DNA of 64,000 nt from Polaribacter glomeratus (GCF_002954665.1 NZ_MSCM01000002.1:406767-470766), one strand, 5' to 3'; shown: positions 27,210-38,505, numbered from the stretch's first letter. Program-made: numbers and translations. The notes: generated from the letters alone by a model not told the origin.

Positions 27210-30200
27210 TTAATTTTTAATTTCAATTTCTAGCCAATTTTCTTTATTGTTAACGTCTGCTTTTAAAGGCATTTGAATTTTATTAGTTTCATTTTGTAAT
27301 ATAAACAAAGCTTTTCCTTTTTTTTCTTCGGGTTTTGTTGAGATTAATTTCCATGGAATTTTTAGCTCAAAAGTATTACCAACCATTTTATCCCAAGTAT
27401 TAATTTTACCACTTGCATGAATAAAATTGAATTGCAATTTGGTAGCATCCGTCATTTCTTTGGCATTTATAATTGCTGTTTTTGCTGATATTTCGTCATT
27501 AATTTTACCATTTATCGAAACCAAAAATTTAGCATTTAAAACTTCTATTTTAATACTATCGTCGTTCAATCTTATCTCTTGTTTGTAATTTTTTGGTCCT
27601 GGAAATTTCTCACCTCCAAAAAACATTTTCTCCATAAAAACAACTCCAGAAATAAGCAAAGCATCCGCATTCCACATCATATAATTGATGGCGGATAAAT
27701 TTAAATCGAAAATTTGAGGTCCTTCAACAGTGCTTTCTGATGTTAAATAAATAGGTTGCGCATGAATATATGGCGACACTAAACGATCTTCCATATCTTC
27801 TAACCATTCTTCTAAATTTCCATCCACTTTAATAGGAACTGTTTTTTTAATCGCTATTTCTGATAGTTTTGGTGTTTCTAAAAAAGGAATTGCAACACCT
27901 AAATTGGTTAAGATTTGTGCTAAAAATTCTTGTTGACTTGCAATTGGTTCTTTACTAAATTCAATAGTAGAAAGCAGTATATCTGAACCTTCAAAAGGAA
28001 TAGAAATTAAAATAGGATGTGCTTTTTCTACTTTCCAAAAAGTGGAACTAGACGTAAATCCTTGCAATATAATTTCTGCTTTTTTTGGTATTTCTTTAAA
28101 ATATGAATGTGCTAAACTTTTTTCAGTTGACATAAAATTTGCAGATGAAACTCCGTTTAATACTAGATGCTCATTAATTTTTGTAGCTAATAATCCGGTT
28201 TTTTCTTTTCCAATTTCAACACCGTCAAAAGTACTTGCTACAGCTGGCGATATTACCAAAACTTTTCCGCCTTTTGCCTGCCATTCTTTTATTTCATGTA
28301 AGGAAGTTCCATCAAAAGCAAATAGATAATCTCCTTTTTCTGGGTTGGCTCTTTCAAAAACCGATGCTTCTATGTTTACAAAATTAGCAACATCTTTTGC
28401 GTTTTTATCTCCTGCTATTTTAACTTTAGCATTTGCTATTTTTGGCTTTCGATTAGACAAATAATTAATCATATTCACCAACAATCCGTTTGCTTGTGCG
28501 TTTTCTATATTATCAATAATATTTAATTGACAAGCCAATAAAATTCCGTTTCCATAAAAAATTTCAGCAACACTTATTTGCTCTCTTCGAGTTCCGCCAG
28601 ATAAGGTTGTCCAATTTCCTTGTTCATATTTATCATTGCTTGATGGTCTCGAAAACAAGTCGTCTGCTATTCGGCCATCATACAAATCCCAACCTTGTAA
28701 ATTACTAGTATTTAGGTTTTTAAAAATAGGATGTGACTTTTGATAAATAGGTGCTTCAGTAGAAAAGAATAAATCTTTATTCAAACCTTCCCAACCCATT
28801 TTAGCATAATTATGTAAATTAGATTGATTTGCAGAACTAAACTGAAACTTTACAGGAAACCAAGTTGGCGCTTGATCTTGCTTTAAACTTAAAACGGCAC
28901 CACCATTTTTTAAATACAATTCAATGTCTTTTTTTAAATTGGTTAAGACTCTATTATTTGCATGTTCTGGAAAAACCCAAATGACTTGGTCTTTAATTGC
29001 TGGTATTTCTTTGGATGAAAAAGCATTAAAACCAGCACTTTTTAGTTTAGAAACCAATTTTTCATCATCATAAACCTGAATCTTTTTTGTCTGATTTAAA
29101 ATCGATTTTTCAAAAGGTTTGATAAAAAGTGTATCCGAAGAAATTAGTTTTGAGTTTACAGAAACAGAAGCAATTAGGTTTTCATTAAATTCAGGGCTTT
29201 TTAAGTTTAAAGAAATACGTTCTTGAGTTCCTGGCTTTAAAAAAACAGATTTCGAATATTCTTTTTGAAGCCATTTCCAGTTTACCATAAACGTGTTTTC
29301 TGTTTCGCTATCATTGCAAACAACTAACTCTTTTTTTAAAGTATCCCTTTTTTCTACATAACTTTCTCTTGGCCAAAAAAATGTTGTTACAGGTTGTAAA
29401 CCATGTCGCATTTTTTGAAGTATAACTTCTGGTTGTGAGTATATTTTTGATCCGTCATAAAATTCAAAAAAACCACCATTTTCTATTGGTCTATTATCAA
29501 AAGATAATAATTCTGTTCTAAAAGGCATGATTCCTGCAACACCCATATTTCGCATTTCTAGAAACTTTTCTTCATAGATTTTAGCCTCTTCTAAATATCG
29601 TTCTTGTACCGATTTAAATTCTGCAGCATTAGATAAACGTTGTTCAGATCTTCCTCCAACCCAAAATTCACCCATAATTAAAGGGCGTGAATCTTTAGAT
29701 TTCCAATCTTTCATAATTCGGGTATAATGTTCTTGCATGTGCAAAGAAACCATCTCCTGACTGTCATCAAACCAACCTGCGCCCGAATAATTAATGGGTC
29801 TTGTAGTATCAAATTTTCTAATATAATTGGGAAAATATTGAATCCATTGATAGGTGTCAAAATTAAAACGCAACATTTCATTTTCAACATCCCAAATAAC
29901 TACAGAAGGATTATTTCGATCTCTTTTAACCCATTCTTCAAATTCTTTTTCTATGTTTTTTGCAAACCATTCTCCTCCGTTTGAATAAAAAGATTTATTT
30001 ACAGACCAAATTGCAGATTGATTAATAAGTAAAATTCCGGCTTCATCTGCTGCATACATAATCTCATTTGGCGGCATCGTTGCATGAATTCTACAGGCAT
30101 TTACATCGAATACTTTTTTATGCATTAAAAAGATTTCTCGATGATAATCAACATCTTCTCGACTGCTTCTATAGTGAGATTGACCACGTAATTGTGTTGG

Positions 30201-31232
30201 CACACCGTTTAAAACAAATTGTTTTCCTTCTATCCAAAATTCTCTAAAACCAAATCGAGTATCAAGAACATCTGTTTTATTTCCATGTTTTAAAGTGGTC
30301 CTTAACACATATAAATTTGGATGATTCGGACTCCATAATTTTGGATTTTCCCAAGCTACTTTATAAGTGTTTTTTCCATTTTCGTCTTTAGTTAATTGAA
30401 CTTTTGGAAGCTCTAAAACTACTTTTTCTCCATTTGGTCAATGAAATATTTCAAAAGTTATAGTTGCTTTTTTATCGAAATTAGAAGTAACTTCATAGTC
30501 AATTTCTACGTTTTTTTGTCTTGTTGATGTTTTTATAAAAACGGATTTTAGATGAACCTCTTCTAACTCTTCAATAACAATTTTACTTTCAATACCGCCT
30601 TTTAACTTCTTGTTACTTTCTGGATTGTAATTTCCTAATCTTGTTGTACCAACTTGATTGTAAATTTTACCATTATCTAACGACGCACTTTGATCTCTTA
30701 CAAAAATGGCGATACTATTTTCTCCTGATTTTAAAAACTCGTAGATATCAAAATCAAAAGGAGTAAATCCTCCAAAATGATGTCCTACAAGGTTACCATT
30801 GATATAAATTTCAGAAAATAGTTGGATTCTATCAAGTTTTAAAAGGTATCGTTTTTTCTGATTTTTCTCAATTTTATAATTTGAAATATACCAACCAGCA
30901 ACGAAATCTCTTTCTTTAGCACTAAAATTGTGAGGTAATTTAATTTTCTCTGCTTCTAAAACAGGTTTTCCATTTTTAATAGGATAAAAATGCCAACTAT
31001 TATTTAAAACAGCCGTTTTTCTAGCTTTTTTAGAAACCTTATTAAAACCTACAGCGGTTTGAAATTGCCAATCTAAAGAGATGGATTTTACCTCATTCCC
31101 TTTCTCTAGAAACCAATTAGAGTTCACGTCGCCCCTTATTTTTTTAATATATGCGTCACTTGGTTGTGCGTTTAGTATTACGCCATAAAATAATAGCGCA
31201 AAATAAACACCTATTTTTAAACTTAATTTCAT
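27210..31232 (-). pseudogene. GH2 glycosidase split by a single in-frame TGA
   Basis: One continuous frame of 1340 codons encodes a GH2 protein, interrupted only by a TGA at 30438-30440 (codon 265). The first part (264 residues) carries a signal peptide and the jelly-roll domain. The second part continues in frame with PNGEKVVLELP, the end of the Ig-like domain, and the barrel with acid/base VVIWDVENEM (E452) and nucleophile PLIMGEFW (E522). A large C-terminal extension follows, with an amidotransferase-like part and a CBM9-like end (VDGNLEEWLEDMEDR). No other stop or frameshift is seen. It may be a recent nonsense mutation, a sequencing or assembly error, or read-through. Without suppression, the upstream piece lacks the catalytic domain. 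Confidence 0.88.
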
Positions 31233-31311
31233 GTTGAGATATGCTAATGCTTAGAAGAACGATGAAACTATCGTTTAAAAATTATTTCATCTGAATTCGT
31301 TAAATATTTTA

Positions 31312-31342
31312 AACCAAACAGGATATTAAACCCTGTTTGGGT
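31312..31342 (-). terminator. Hairpin after GH78
   Basis: AACCAAACAGG (31312-31322) pairs with CCCTGTTTGGGT (about 31331-31342) around an 8-nt loop, directly downstream of the GH78 stop codon on the minus strand. The following sequence is T/A-rich without a clean T-run, so termination strength is uncertain. Confidence 0.6.
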
Positions 31343-31349
31343 TACTATT

Positions 31350-34088
31350 TTATTTTTTTAAAGGATATTCAAATTGATACGTTCCTGCACCTAAAGTCAA
31401 TTCTAAAGCTTTATCAGTAGCCTTTATTTTTTGCTTCACATCAGCATTTACTGCTTTTGAATTTATCAATAAAGATTCAATTTTTGCATTATTTAAAGTG
31501 ATAGTTCCTGTTGTATTTGCCGGAATTGTAATAGCATACACAAAGTTGTCATTCTCAATTTTCCAGCCAGATTTTACCTCGCCATACAAAGATTGAAATG
31601 TTACTTTTGCATGCGTTAAACCGCCACCAACATGCGGATTGAATAAAATATGTTTGTACCCAGGATTTTTAGGATCTATACTTAAACCTGCCACATAATT
31701 GTACAACCATTCACCAATTGCACCATACGCATAATGGTTAAAACTGTTCATTCCGTCAATAATTGATCCATCTGGTTTTTGAGTGTCCCAGCGTTCCCAA
31801 ATAGTGGTTGCGCCCTGCGTTACAGGATATAACCAACCTGGAAATTCTTTTCTATTTAACAACATAAACGCTAAATCGTCTCTACCAATTTTTGATAATG
31901 TGCTACATAATAACGGAGTTCCTAAAAATCCAGTTGTTAAATGACCAAACTTTTTAACATCCGCAGCAAAATAATTAGCCGATTTCTGAATTAAATTTTC
32001 CGGAACTAAATCAAAAGATAAAGCTAGTGCATATGCCGTTTGTGTATGAGACATTAAGCGTCCATTTGGCGTAATATATTCTTGAATAAATGCTTTTTTT
32101 ACGTTCTCTGCTAACGTTTTATAATTGGCTGCATCTTCCTTTTTTCCAAGAATAGTTGCAATTTTGCTTACTAATGACGTTGAATATTTAAAATATGCCG
32201 TTGCAATTAGATCTTTTTCGGTTACAGAACCAGCATAATCTGGCGCATCAGAATTAAAAGCTAACCAATCTCCCCAGTGCCATCTATTTTGATCCCATAA
32301 AAAATTGTTTCCTGCGTGTTTTCTCATATATTCAATCCATGCCGTCATACTTGCATACTGTTGTTCTAAAACACGCACATCGCCATAGGTTTGATATACA
32401 GACCAAGGAATAATCACCGCAGCATCTGCCCAACCAGTTGTTCCACCCAGTTTATTATTCCACATATCCGGTATAACATTTGGCACTTCGCCATTTGGTT
32501 GCTGATCTAAAGCTAAATCTTTTAACCATTTTGTGTAAAAAGAAGCAACGTCAAAATTAAAACCAGCAGTCATACTAAAAACCTGAGCGTCACCTGTCCA
32601 ACCAACACGTTCGTCTCGTTGTGGGCAATCTGTAGGAATGTCTAAAAAATTATCTCTTTGACCCCATTGAATATTACTTTGTAATTGATTAATTAATGGA
32701 TTTGACGTTTCAAAAGTTCCTGTTTCTTGCATATCAGAATGAATTACCATTCCTGTAATATCGTCTGCAATTGGAGTTGCACCTTCAACTTTTATAAAAC
32801 GAAAACCATGAAATGTAAAATGTGGTTGAAATGTTTCTACACCATTTCCTGACAACACAAAACGATCTGTTGCTTCTGCAGCTCTTAAATTCTTTGTAAA
32901 AAAGTTACCTTCTTTGTCTAAAACTTCTGCAAATTTTAACGTAATGGTATCTCCTTTTTTCCCTTTTACTTTAATTTTTGCCCAACCCACAATATTCTGA
33001 CCTAAATCGAAAACCAATTCTCCTGTTGGTGTTTTTATCGTTTTAATTGGTTTTATTTCTTGTGTAATTCTTACTGGCAATCCGTTTGAAGCAACTAAAA
33101 TTTCTTTAGAGTGATTTAAAATACTTGTTGCTTTCCAAGTTGATGCATTAAAATTATTAGTAGCCCAACCTTTCATTTCTAGATTTGCATCATAGGTTTC
33201 GCCATTATAAATATCTGATTTTAAAATTGGTCCGTAACTAGATTTCCAAGAATCATTAGTAACAATAATTTCATTTGTTCCGTCTGTATATTCTATTTTT
33301 AACTGTACAAAAAGAGCTAAGGTATCTCCATAATAACTACGCAATCCATCCCAACCTAAATAACCTCTGTACCAACCATCGCCAACAATAGCGCCAATTG
33401 TATTTGCTTTTTGCAGCATTGAAGTAACATCAAAAGTTTGATATTGAATACGCTTTTTGTAGCTTGTAAAACCTGGCGTAAATTGTTGATCTCCAACTTT
33501 TTCTCCATTGATAAATAGTTGATATAATCCTAATGAAGTTGCATATGCTCTTGCTGATTTGATTGTTTTTGAAGCTGAAAATTCTTTTCTAAAATACTGA
33601 CTTGGTAATGAAGTTGCTGATTTTTTTTCATCTTTCATGGTAATCCAAGATGCTTCCCAATCAGTAGTTTTTAAGATACCCATTTCCCAAAAAGCAACAG
33701 CACTCCATTTAGAAGCCTTGTTTTTGTTGTCCCAAATTTTTACTTGCCAATACAAACGTTGCATCGATTTTAGCGCTTCTCCTTCATATTCAATATTTAC
33801 AGCGGTATCGCTCTTTACTTTTCCTGAAGTCCAAACTAAACTGCTTTTTTTGCTTAATTCTGATGCCGAATTAGCAACACGAATTTCATAAGCAGTTTGC
33901 GCACTATTTTCATCCGAAGAAAGCATTTGCCAACTTAATCTTGGTTTTTGAACATCAATTCCAATAGGGTTTATATGATATTCTACAACTAATTTATGAG
34001 CTTGTAACTTTTGTGCTAATAATGAGGATGAACCGCAAACGAACATCAAAAGTAAATTGAAAACTATCGTTTTATGAATTAATTTCAT
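31350..34088 (-). CDS. GH78 alpha-L-rhamnosidase
   Basis: I place the start at 34088 (MKLIHKTIVFNLLLMF), which gives a proper signal peptide; the open frame extends 31 codons further up but that extension would overlap the promoter motif. The 912-residue product has GH78 layout: N-terminal beta-sandwich domains (~25-330), LDIPTDCPQRDERVGWTGDAQVF at the entry to the (alpha/alpha)6 barrel with the catalytic acid Glu, and TTIWERWD near the barrel end. It hydrolyses terminal alpha-L-rhamnose. It has its own promoter motif 93 bp upstream of the start, and a hairpin follows the gene. Confidence 0.95.
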   Translation of the reverse strand: MKLIHKTIVFNLLLMFVCGSSSLLAQKLQAHKLVVEYHINPIGIDVQKPRLSWQMLSSDENSAQTAYEIRVANSASELSKKSSLVWTSGKVKSDTAVNIEYEGEALKSMQRLYWQVKIWDNKNKASKWSAVAFWEMGILKTTDWEASWITMKDEKKSATSLPSQYFRKEFSASKTIKSARAYATSLGLYQLFINGEKVGDQQFTPGFTSYKKRIQYQTFDVTSMLQKANTIGAIVGDGWYRGYLGWDGLRSYYGDTLALFVQLKIEYTDGTNEIIVTNDSWKSSYGPILKSDIYNGETYDANLEMKGWATNNFNASTWKATSILNHSKEILVASNGLPVRITQEIKPIKTIKTPTGELVFDLGQNIVGWAKIKVKGKKGDTITLKFAEVLDKEGNFFTKNLRAAEATDRFVLSGNGVETFQPHFTFHGFRFIKVEGATPIADDITGMVIHSDMQETGTFETSNPLINQLQSNIQWGQRDNFLDIPTDCPQRDERVGWTGDAQVFSMTAGFNFDVASFYTKWLKDLALDQQPNGEVPNVIPDMWNNKLGGTTGWADAAVIIPWSVYQTYGDVRVLEQQYASMTAWIEYMRKHAGNNFLWDQNRWHWGDWLAFNSDAPDYAGSVTEKDLIATAYFKYSTSLVSKIATILGKKEDAANYKTLAENVKKAFIQEYITPNGRLMSHTQTAYALALSFDLVPENLIQKSANYFAADVKKFGHLTTGFLGTPLLCSTLSKIGRDDLAFMLLNRKEFPGWLYPVTQGATTIWERWDTQKPDGSIIDGMNSFNHYAYGAIGEWLYNYVAGLSIDPKNPGYKHILFNPHVGGGLTHAKVTFQSLYGEVKSGWKIENDNFVYAITIPANTTGTITLNNAKIESLLINSKAVNADVKQKIKATDKALELTLGAGTYQFEYPLKK

Positions 34089-34150
34089 GTGTTTTTCTAG
34101 TGTAAAATAAATTATTAAACTCTTTTGACTTTTAAAAAATAAACTAAAAA

Positions 34151-34196
34151 CGAAACTATTTATATATTTTTTATTTAGCATCCTGTTCTGTGCTGT
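34151..34196 (-). promoter_or_regulatory. Cluster promoter motif, copy c (before GH78)
   Basis: Minus strand: ACAGCACAGAACAGGA (34181-34196), then 22 nt, then TAGTTTCG (34151-34158), a 5/6 match to TAnnTTTG. It is the most diverged copy, but the 22-nt spacing is kept. Confidence 0.7.
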
Positions 34197-34354
34197 AAGT
34201 ATGCTTCATTGTTATAAAAATAATTGTTGCACAATAAAGCACTAAAGACAGATTCGCTTTTAGAAGCAAGAACCAAGACTTGATTCTAATTAGCTGAAAA
34301 AAGCCGTAACTTAAAATAAAATTATTTTTAATCAGGAACTAATGAATGAAAATA

Positions 34355-37300
34355 CTATTTTTTGCTTTCAATAAAAATTAACCTCTCATTTTTTATTTGA
34401 ACCGGTCCTAATAATCCTGCGGATATTAAACTACTATTTTCATAGTAAAAGTTAGCAGTTGTAAAAGTAGTTCGTTTACTTTTAGGCATTGGTTGATTGT
34501 TTACATACCAATCTGGCATACTTGCACCCTCTTTATCGAAACCATCTGTAGCAGGAAATCTCTCATCACCAATTAAGCGGTTTGTCCATTGATTGGTTAC
34601 TTTTATTTCTAATGTATTTTCGCCTTTTTGTAATTGTTTTGTAATATCTAATTTAAAAGGAGACATCCATAAAACCCCTAAATTTTTCCCATTCAAAATT
34701 ACCTCAGCGGCAATACTTACTTTGCCTAAATCTAATATATAACGTGCTGTTTTTTCTGATTTCTTATCATCAAAACTAAAACTTTTACGATAAACGGCAG
34801 TTCCAGAATAATAGTTGATATTTTCATTTTTATGATCTTTCCAATCTGTTAATTCTTTAAAAGGAATCTTTGCTTCAAAGTCATTTTCTTTTAAAAATTC
34901 TACATTCCAATTTTTACTGATGTCAATCGGCTTTTCTATATTTTTAATTTCGATACGTCTCTTTTCTCCTGAATCTAAATTTGCTATAAATATTCCGTTT
35001 TCTTTTACCATTAATTGCAATTGATTCTTGCTATTAAGAATATATTCTGTTTGTATATTATTAGGTTGATTTTCTAAACTTACTGTATGAATTCCTCTTG
35101 ATGACTCTCTAAAAACTACAAAAACAGCTTCCTCACCTTCTAAATGTATCCAAGCTTTTGTTTGACCTTTTTTGTGAATAAACTGACCTAATTTTTTAGT
35201 GCTTCCGTCAATAGGATTCCATAATTCAGGAATTTTACCATCAATATTAAAATCACATTCAAATACAGCCGCTTTTTTATCACGATTGTAAAAGAAATAA
35301 ATATCGGTATTTTCATCTTTACGGTGTGTGTACAACAAATCGTCTCTATCCACAAAATCTAAATCGGTAGCAATATTATTTTCTTTAAATATTTTTTTCC
35401 AATTAAAATCGGCATAGGTTTTAGGTTGATTTTTAATTTCTAAAACCAACTTTTTAAACGTTTCTTTCAGTTTTTCTGATACCAAATAACCAGCGGGTTC
35501 TATAGTCTTTACACCAACTACAGGAATTCCTGCCAATGCTATTTTATGAATTTTCTCTAGCGATTTTAAGGATAATTTTTCACAATTTTTTAAAACCAAA
35601 ACTTTATAACTTGTACCACTTGGCAAAACTATTTGACCTTTTTTAATGGTAATTCCGTTAATTAAAACATCTGCATTTACATTGTCAAAATTAGTTTCAT
35701 TAGGAATGTTTGGTTCAAAATCGTCTCTGTAAAAAGGCGCATTTGGAGAACCTTCACCAATAAAAATCAATACATCAGAAACTGGCAAACCTTGTCGTAA
35801 CATATAAGAACCTCGTTGCATATATTTAAACCAAGCTTCGCCAGCATTGTACCACCAAGTGTTGGTTCTATCAAAATGAAAACCCCATTTATCCAACGTC
35901 ATTCCTGGTTTTACTTGTGTGTTTGCCTGATGCGCAAAACGATGTAACATAAACTGATTAATACCTTGCACCCAAGCAGAATCTCCTTCAACTTTTACCA
36001 TTCCAGGATGTCCTTTCCAATTGGTTTTTGGAATAGAAGTAAAGGATTCTGCAGAAACAATATTTTTGCCATAAATACGACTTCCAGAAATTGCTGCACC
36101 CATCATTTTTACTTTACGATCTGGCCAAAATTCTCCCATATTAATATCGGCTTTTTCCGCAACATCCAATTCGTTTATCATACCATCGCCGTAGGGTTCA
36201 AAATAAGTTTTTAATCCGTCTTTATGACACAACTCACTAAAATACCCATAATAATTTTCGGTAACTAAATCGCAAGTAAGTTTTCTAAAATCAGACAAAA
36301 CAGCATCCGAAGCTTTGGCACTTTCTACAAATCGACCTGTAAACAAGGGTAGAAATTGCACCAAATCATACCCATCCTTTTGTTTAAAAACAGTATCTAA
36401 TTCATCAGTCCAGTTTTGTAAGCCTCTTTCAAAACTATCAATCTCAATATATTGCAAGGAATTATTCCCTTTTAAATTTTGAACTGCTTTGGTAATAAAA
36501 TTATCATAATGCGTTTTGATTGCTTTTTTACTGAATTTATCACACTCTAACCCGCGACCAGAAACTGAGGACGGTGCATTCTCTTGACCATTTGTAGTAT
36601 ATCCAAAACGAATAATGGTATAATCACCCTTTGGCAAAGTGGTTTTTAAATTCCCTTTTGCATCCATTTTAGCCGATAAATTGATGATTGTTTTTGGATC
36701 AATAATCATCTCTTTTTTTGGATTTCCAATATTAGAAAGCTCATTATCGTCAATTCGAAGAAGACCAGTTCGTGCTAATAGATTCCCGACAGTAAAAGTA
36801 GCCATCAAATTAATTTCTCTTATAACCGAAACCGAATGGAGATTAATTCTAAAATAACGAGCAGTAATAGGTTCAAAATGATCAAAAAAATCAACTCTTT
36901 GATGAACTGTTTTGTGTTTAAAAAGGTCTTTTACTTTTGTATAATTTATGCCATCGTTAGAAGTTAACAACTCTGCACTTGCCCATCTATCTTTGACTTC
37001 CATAAAAAAAGACTGGATGGTATACGATTTGCCATAATCAAACTGTACCCAAGAATTTTTACCTTCAATTGTAGCTTCGGTTTTTGAATTTTTATCAACA
37101 ACCAAACCGCTATTAAAATTAGGATCTGATGAAGTAATTTTAGGTTTGTTATTAAAATCTACTTTTTCCGATGGCAAAGTTGGATATGCTAAAACCGCAA
37201 CATCTTTATAGAAATCTTTGCGTGTAAATGGCTGTTTTAGTTTTACGTTTACTTGTCCGCCTTTCAAAATTGTATCAGAATAGACCAACATTTTCATACT

Positions 37301-37702
37301 GTTTTCTGGCGTAATCCAAGGGCCACCGCTAGAAGACCATCCATCGCAATTATGAAACCCAAAAGTAAGCCCCAAACGATCACATTCAGTTGCCGCATGT
37401 TTTAACATTTCGTGATGTTCGGGCGAATTGTATGCAATCTTTCCAGCAGGAGTATGTTCAGAAACATTAAAAAGCAACACACCACCAAGTCCAACTTTCT
37501 CAATCGCTTCTAAATCTTTGGTCAAACCCTCTTTGGACATATTGCCACTTAAAGCGTGCATCCACGTTTTTGCTTTTGAGTCTGCAGGTGGATTTTTAAA
37601 ATTTGCTTCTAATTCTGATTGTTGAAATTGATTTTGAACTTGTCTATGACACCCAAAAAAAGTTAGCACTAGTATAAATTGAAATAGAAGCCTTTTTATC
37701 AT
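34355..37702 (-). CDS. GH106 alpha-L-rhamnosidase, lipoprotein
   Basis: The 1115-residue protein has an SPII signal (LTFFGCHRQ, Cys18). The GH106 N-terminal signature follows: ANFKNPPADSKAKTWMHAL, GLTKDLEAIEKVGLGGVLLFNV and FGFHNCDGWSSSGGPWITPE. A discoidin/F5-8C-like insert (~205-300, SYTIQSFFMEVKDRWASAEL) is visible, and the C-terminal galactose-binding-like domain (~1000-1100) has LGVLWMSPFKLDITKQL. Acidic candidates for catalysis lie in EIDSFERG and GEFWPD, but I cannot assign them firmly. It removes alpha-L-rhamnose, as known for GH106. Its start is 2 bp after the stop of the acetolactate decarboxylase gene. Confidence 0.92.
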   Translation of the reverse strand: MIKRLLFQFILVLTFFGCHRQVQNQFQQSELEANFKNPPADSKAKTWMHALSGNMSKEGLTKDLEAIEKVGLGGVLLFNVSEHTPAGKIAYNSPEHHEMLKHAATECDRLGLTFGFHNCDGWSSSGGPWITPENSMKMLVYSDTILKGGQVNVKLKQPFTRKDFYKDVAVLAYPTLPSEKVDFNNKPKITSSDPNFNSGLVVDKNSKTEATIEGKNSWVQFDYGKSYTIQSFFMEVKDRWASAELLTSNDGINYTKVKDLFKHKTVHQRVDFFDHFEPITARYFRINLHSVSVIREINLMATFTVGNLLARTGLLRIDDNELSNIGNPKKEMIIDPKTIINLSAKMDAKGNLKTTLPKGDYTIIRFGYTTNGQENAPSSVSGRGLECDKFSKKAIKTHYDNFITKAVQNLKGNNSLQYIEIDSFERGLQNWTDELDTVFKQKDGYDLVQFLPLFTGRFVESAKASDAVLSDFRKLTCDLVTENYYGYFSELCHKDGLKTYFEPYGDGMINELDVAEKADINMGEFWPDRKVKMMGAAISGSRIYGKNIVSAESFTSIPKTNWKGHPGMVKVEGDSAWVQGINQFMLHRFAHQANTQVKPGMTLDKWGFHFDRTNTWWYNAGEAWFKYMQRGSYMLRQGLPVSDVLIFIGEGSPNAPFYRDDFEPNIPNETNFDNVNADVLINGITIKKGQIVLPSGTSYKVLVLKNCEKLSLKSLEKIHKIALAGIPVVGVKTIEPAGYLVSEKLKETFKKLVLEIKNQPKTYADFNWKKIFKENNIATDLDFVDRDDLLYTHRKDENTDIYFFYNRDKKAAVFECDFNIDGKIPELWNPIDGSTKKLGQFIHKKGQTKAWIHLEGEEAVFVVFRESSRGIHTVSLENQPNNIQTEYILNSKNQLQLMVKENGIFIANLDSGEKRRIEIKNIEKPIDISKNWNVEFLKENDFEAKIPFKELTDWKDHKNENINYYSGTAVYRKSFSFDDKKSEKTARYILDLGKVSIAAEVILNGKNLGVLWMSPFKLDITKQLQKGENTLEIKVTNQWTNRLIGDERFPATDGFDKEGASMPDWYVNNQPMPKSKRTTFTTANFYYENSSLISAGLLGPVQIKNERLIFIESKK

Positions 37703-37704
37703 AA

Positions 37705-38505
37705 TTATTTTTTATTGTATTGAAAACTTTTCTCTAAATTAACAGAATCATATGCTGGAGTTTCTGGTAAATCAAATTGATATTTTGCAATTCTTTTAAA
37801 ACCTCCAGATAAATTTGAAGCATCAGTAAATTCCATTACATGACCTGCAGATTTTTTATCAGCAGAAACAAAATGAAAATGATAGCCAGCCACATTTATT
37901 TTTCCGATGAAATCTGGACAGTAAAAACCAACCAACGTTCCAGTGATATTTTCCCTATCAAAAACAGGTCTATTTGGGATTAAAACATCCAAACCTTCTG
38001 TATACGGTTTTTCTTGTTTTGGAACTCCACCTAATTTTAATTTGTTAAAAGTACCATGAATTTGAAACGCATAGAAATAATTTCTAGAGCCTATTTGTTC
38101 GTTAATTTGTGCTCTTAAATGATTATAATTTTCAACTTTATTGATATCAAAAGTTTTGTCTTCTGTGTAAAATGCAGCATTAGCATAGGCAATTTTGGTA
38201 GTGTCATTTACTACAATTACTTGTCCGTTTCCTAGTGCTTCGTACAAAATTCAGTCTAACATAATTAGCTCGCCATCTAAACCATTATAAGAACCTAAAC
38301 CAATAGTTCCTTTTTGTTTTAATTCGCCGGCAGTTAACGTACCATCGTAAATTTTATTTACAAAAGCTTCCCAAATAGAATAATGATAAAACACATCGGT
38401 TTCATTTTTTTGGATACTATTCTCTTGAACTGCTATTTTTGTTTGATCATTTTTACAACTAATTATTACAGCGAAAATGATGAATAGATACAATAGTTTT
38501 TTCAT
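37705..38505 (-). pseudogene. Exported acetolactate decarboxylase split by a single in-frame TGA
   Basis: The frame of 266 codons begins with an SPII lipoprotein signal (FAVIISCKN, Cys17) and matches acetolactate decarboxylase. The N-terminal part has YSIWEAFVNKIYDGTLTAGE and LGSYNGLDGELIMLD; the C-terminal part has IHGTFNKLKLGGVP and the zinc site GYHFHFVSADKKSAGHV. A TGA at 38251-38253 (codon 85) replaces the position where the family usually has Gly (LDG), so GGA to TGA is the simplest change. No other defect is visible. Family activity is conversion of 2-acetolactate to acetoin in the cytoplasm; a lipoprotein form inside a glycan cluster suggests a different role or substrate. Confidence 0.87.

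Noticed and set aside
34089-34181. N-terminal extension of GH78 by 31 codons
   Set aside because: It lacks the look of a signal peptide start and would place coding sequence over the promoter box and motif; the internal Met at 34088 begins a typical signal peptide.
30438-38253. UGA recoding (Trp or Gly) in this genome
   Set aside because: The ThuA-DUF1080 gene at 7299-8867 ends naturally in TGA directly after the domain end, and Trp and Gly are encoded normally throughout. Two isolated TGAs do not support a changed code.
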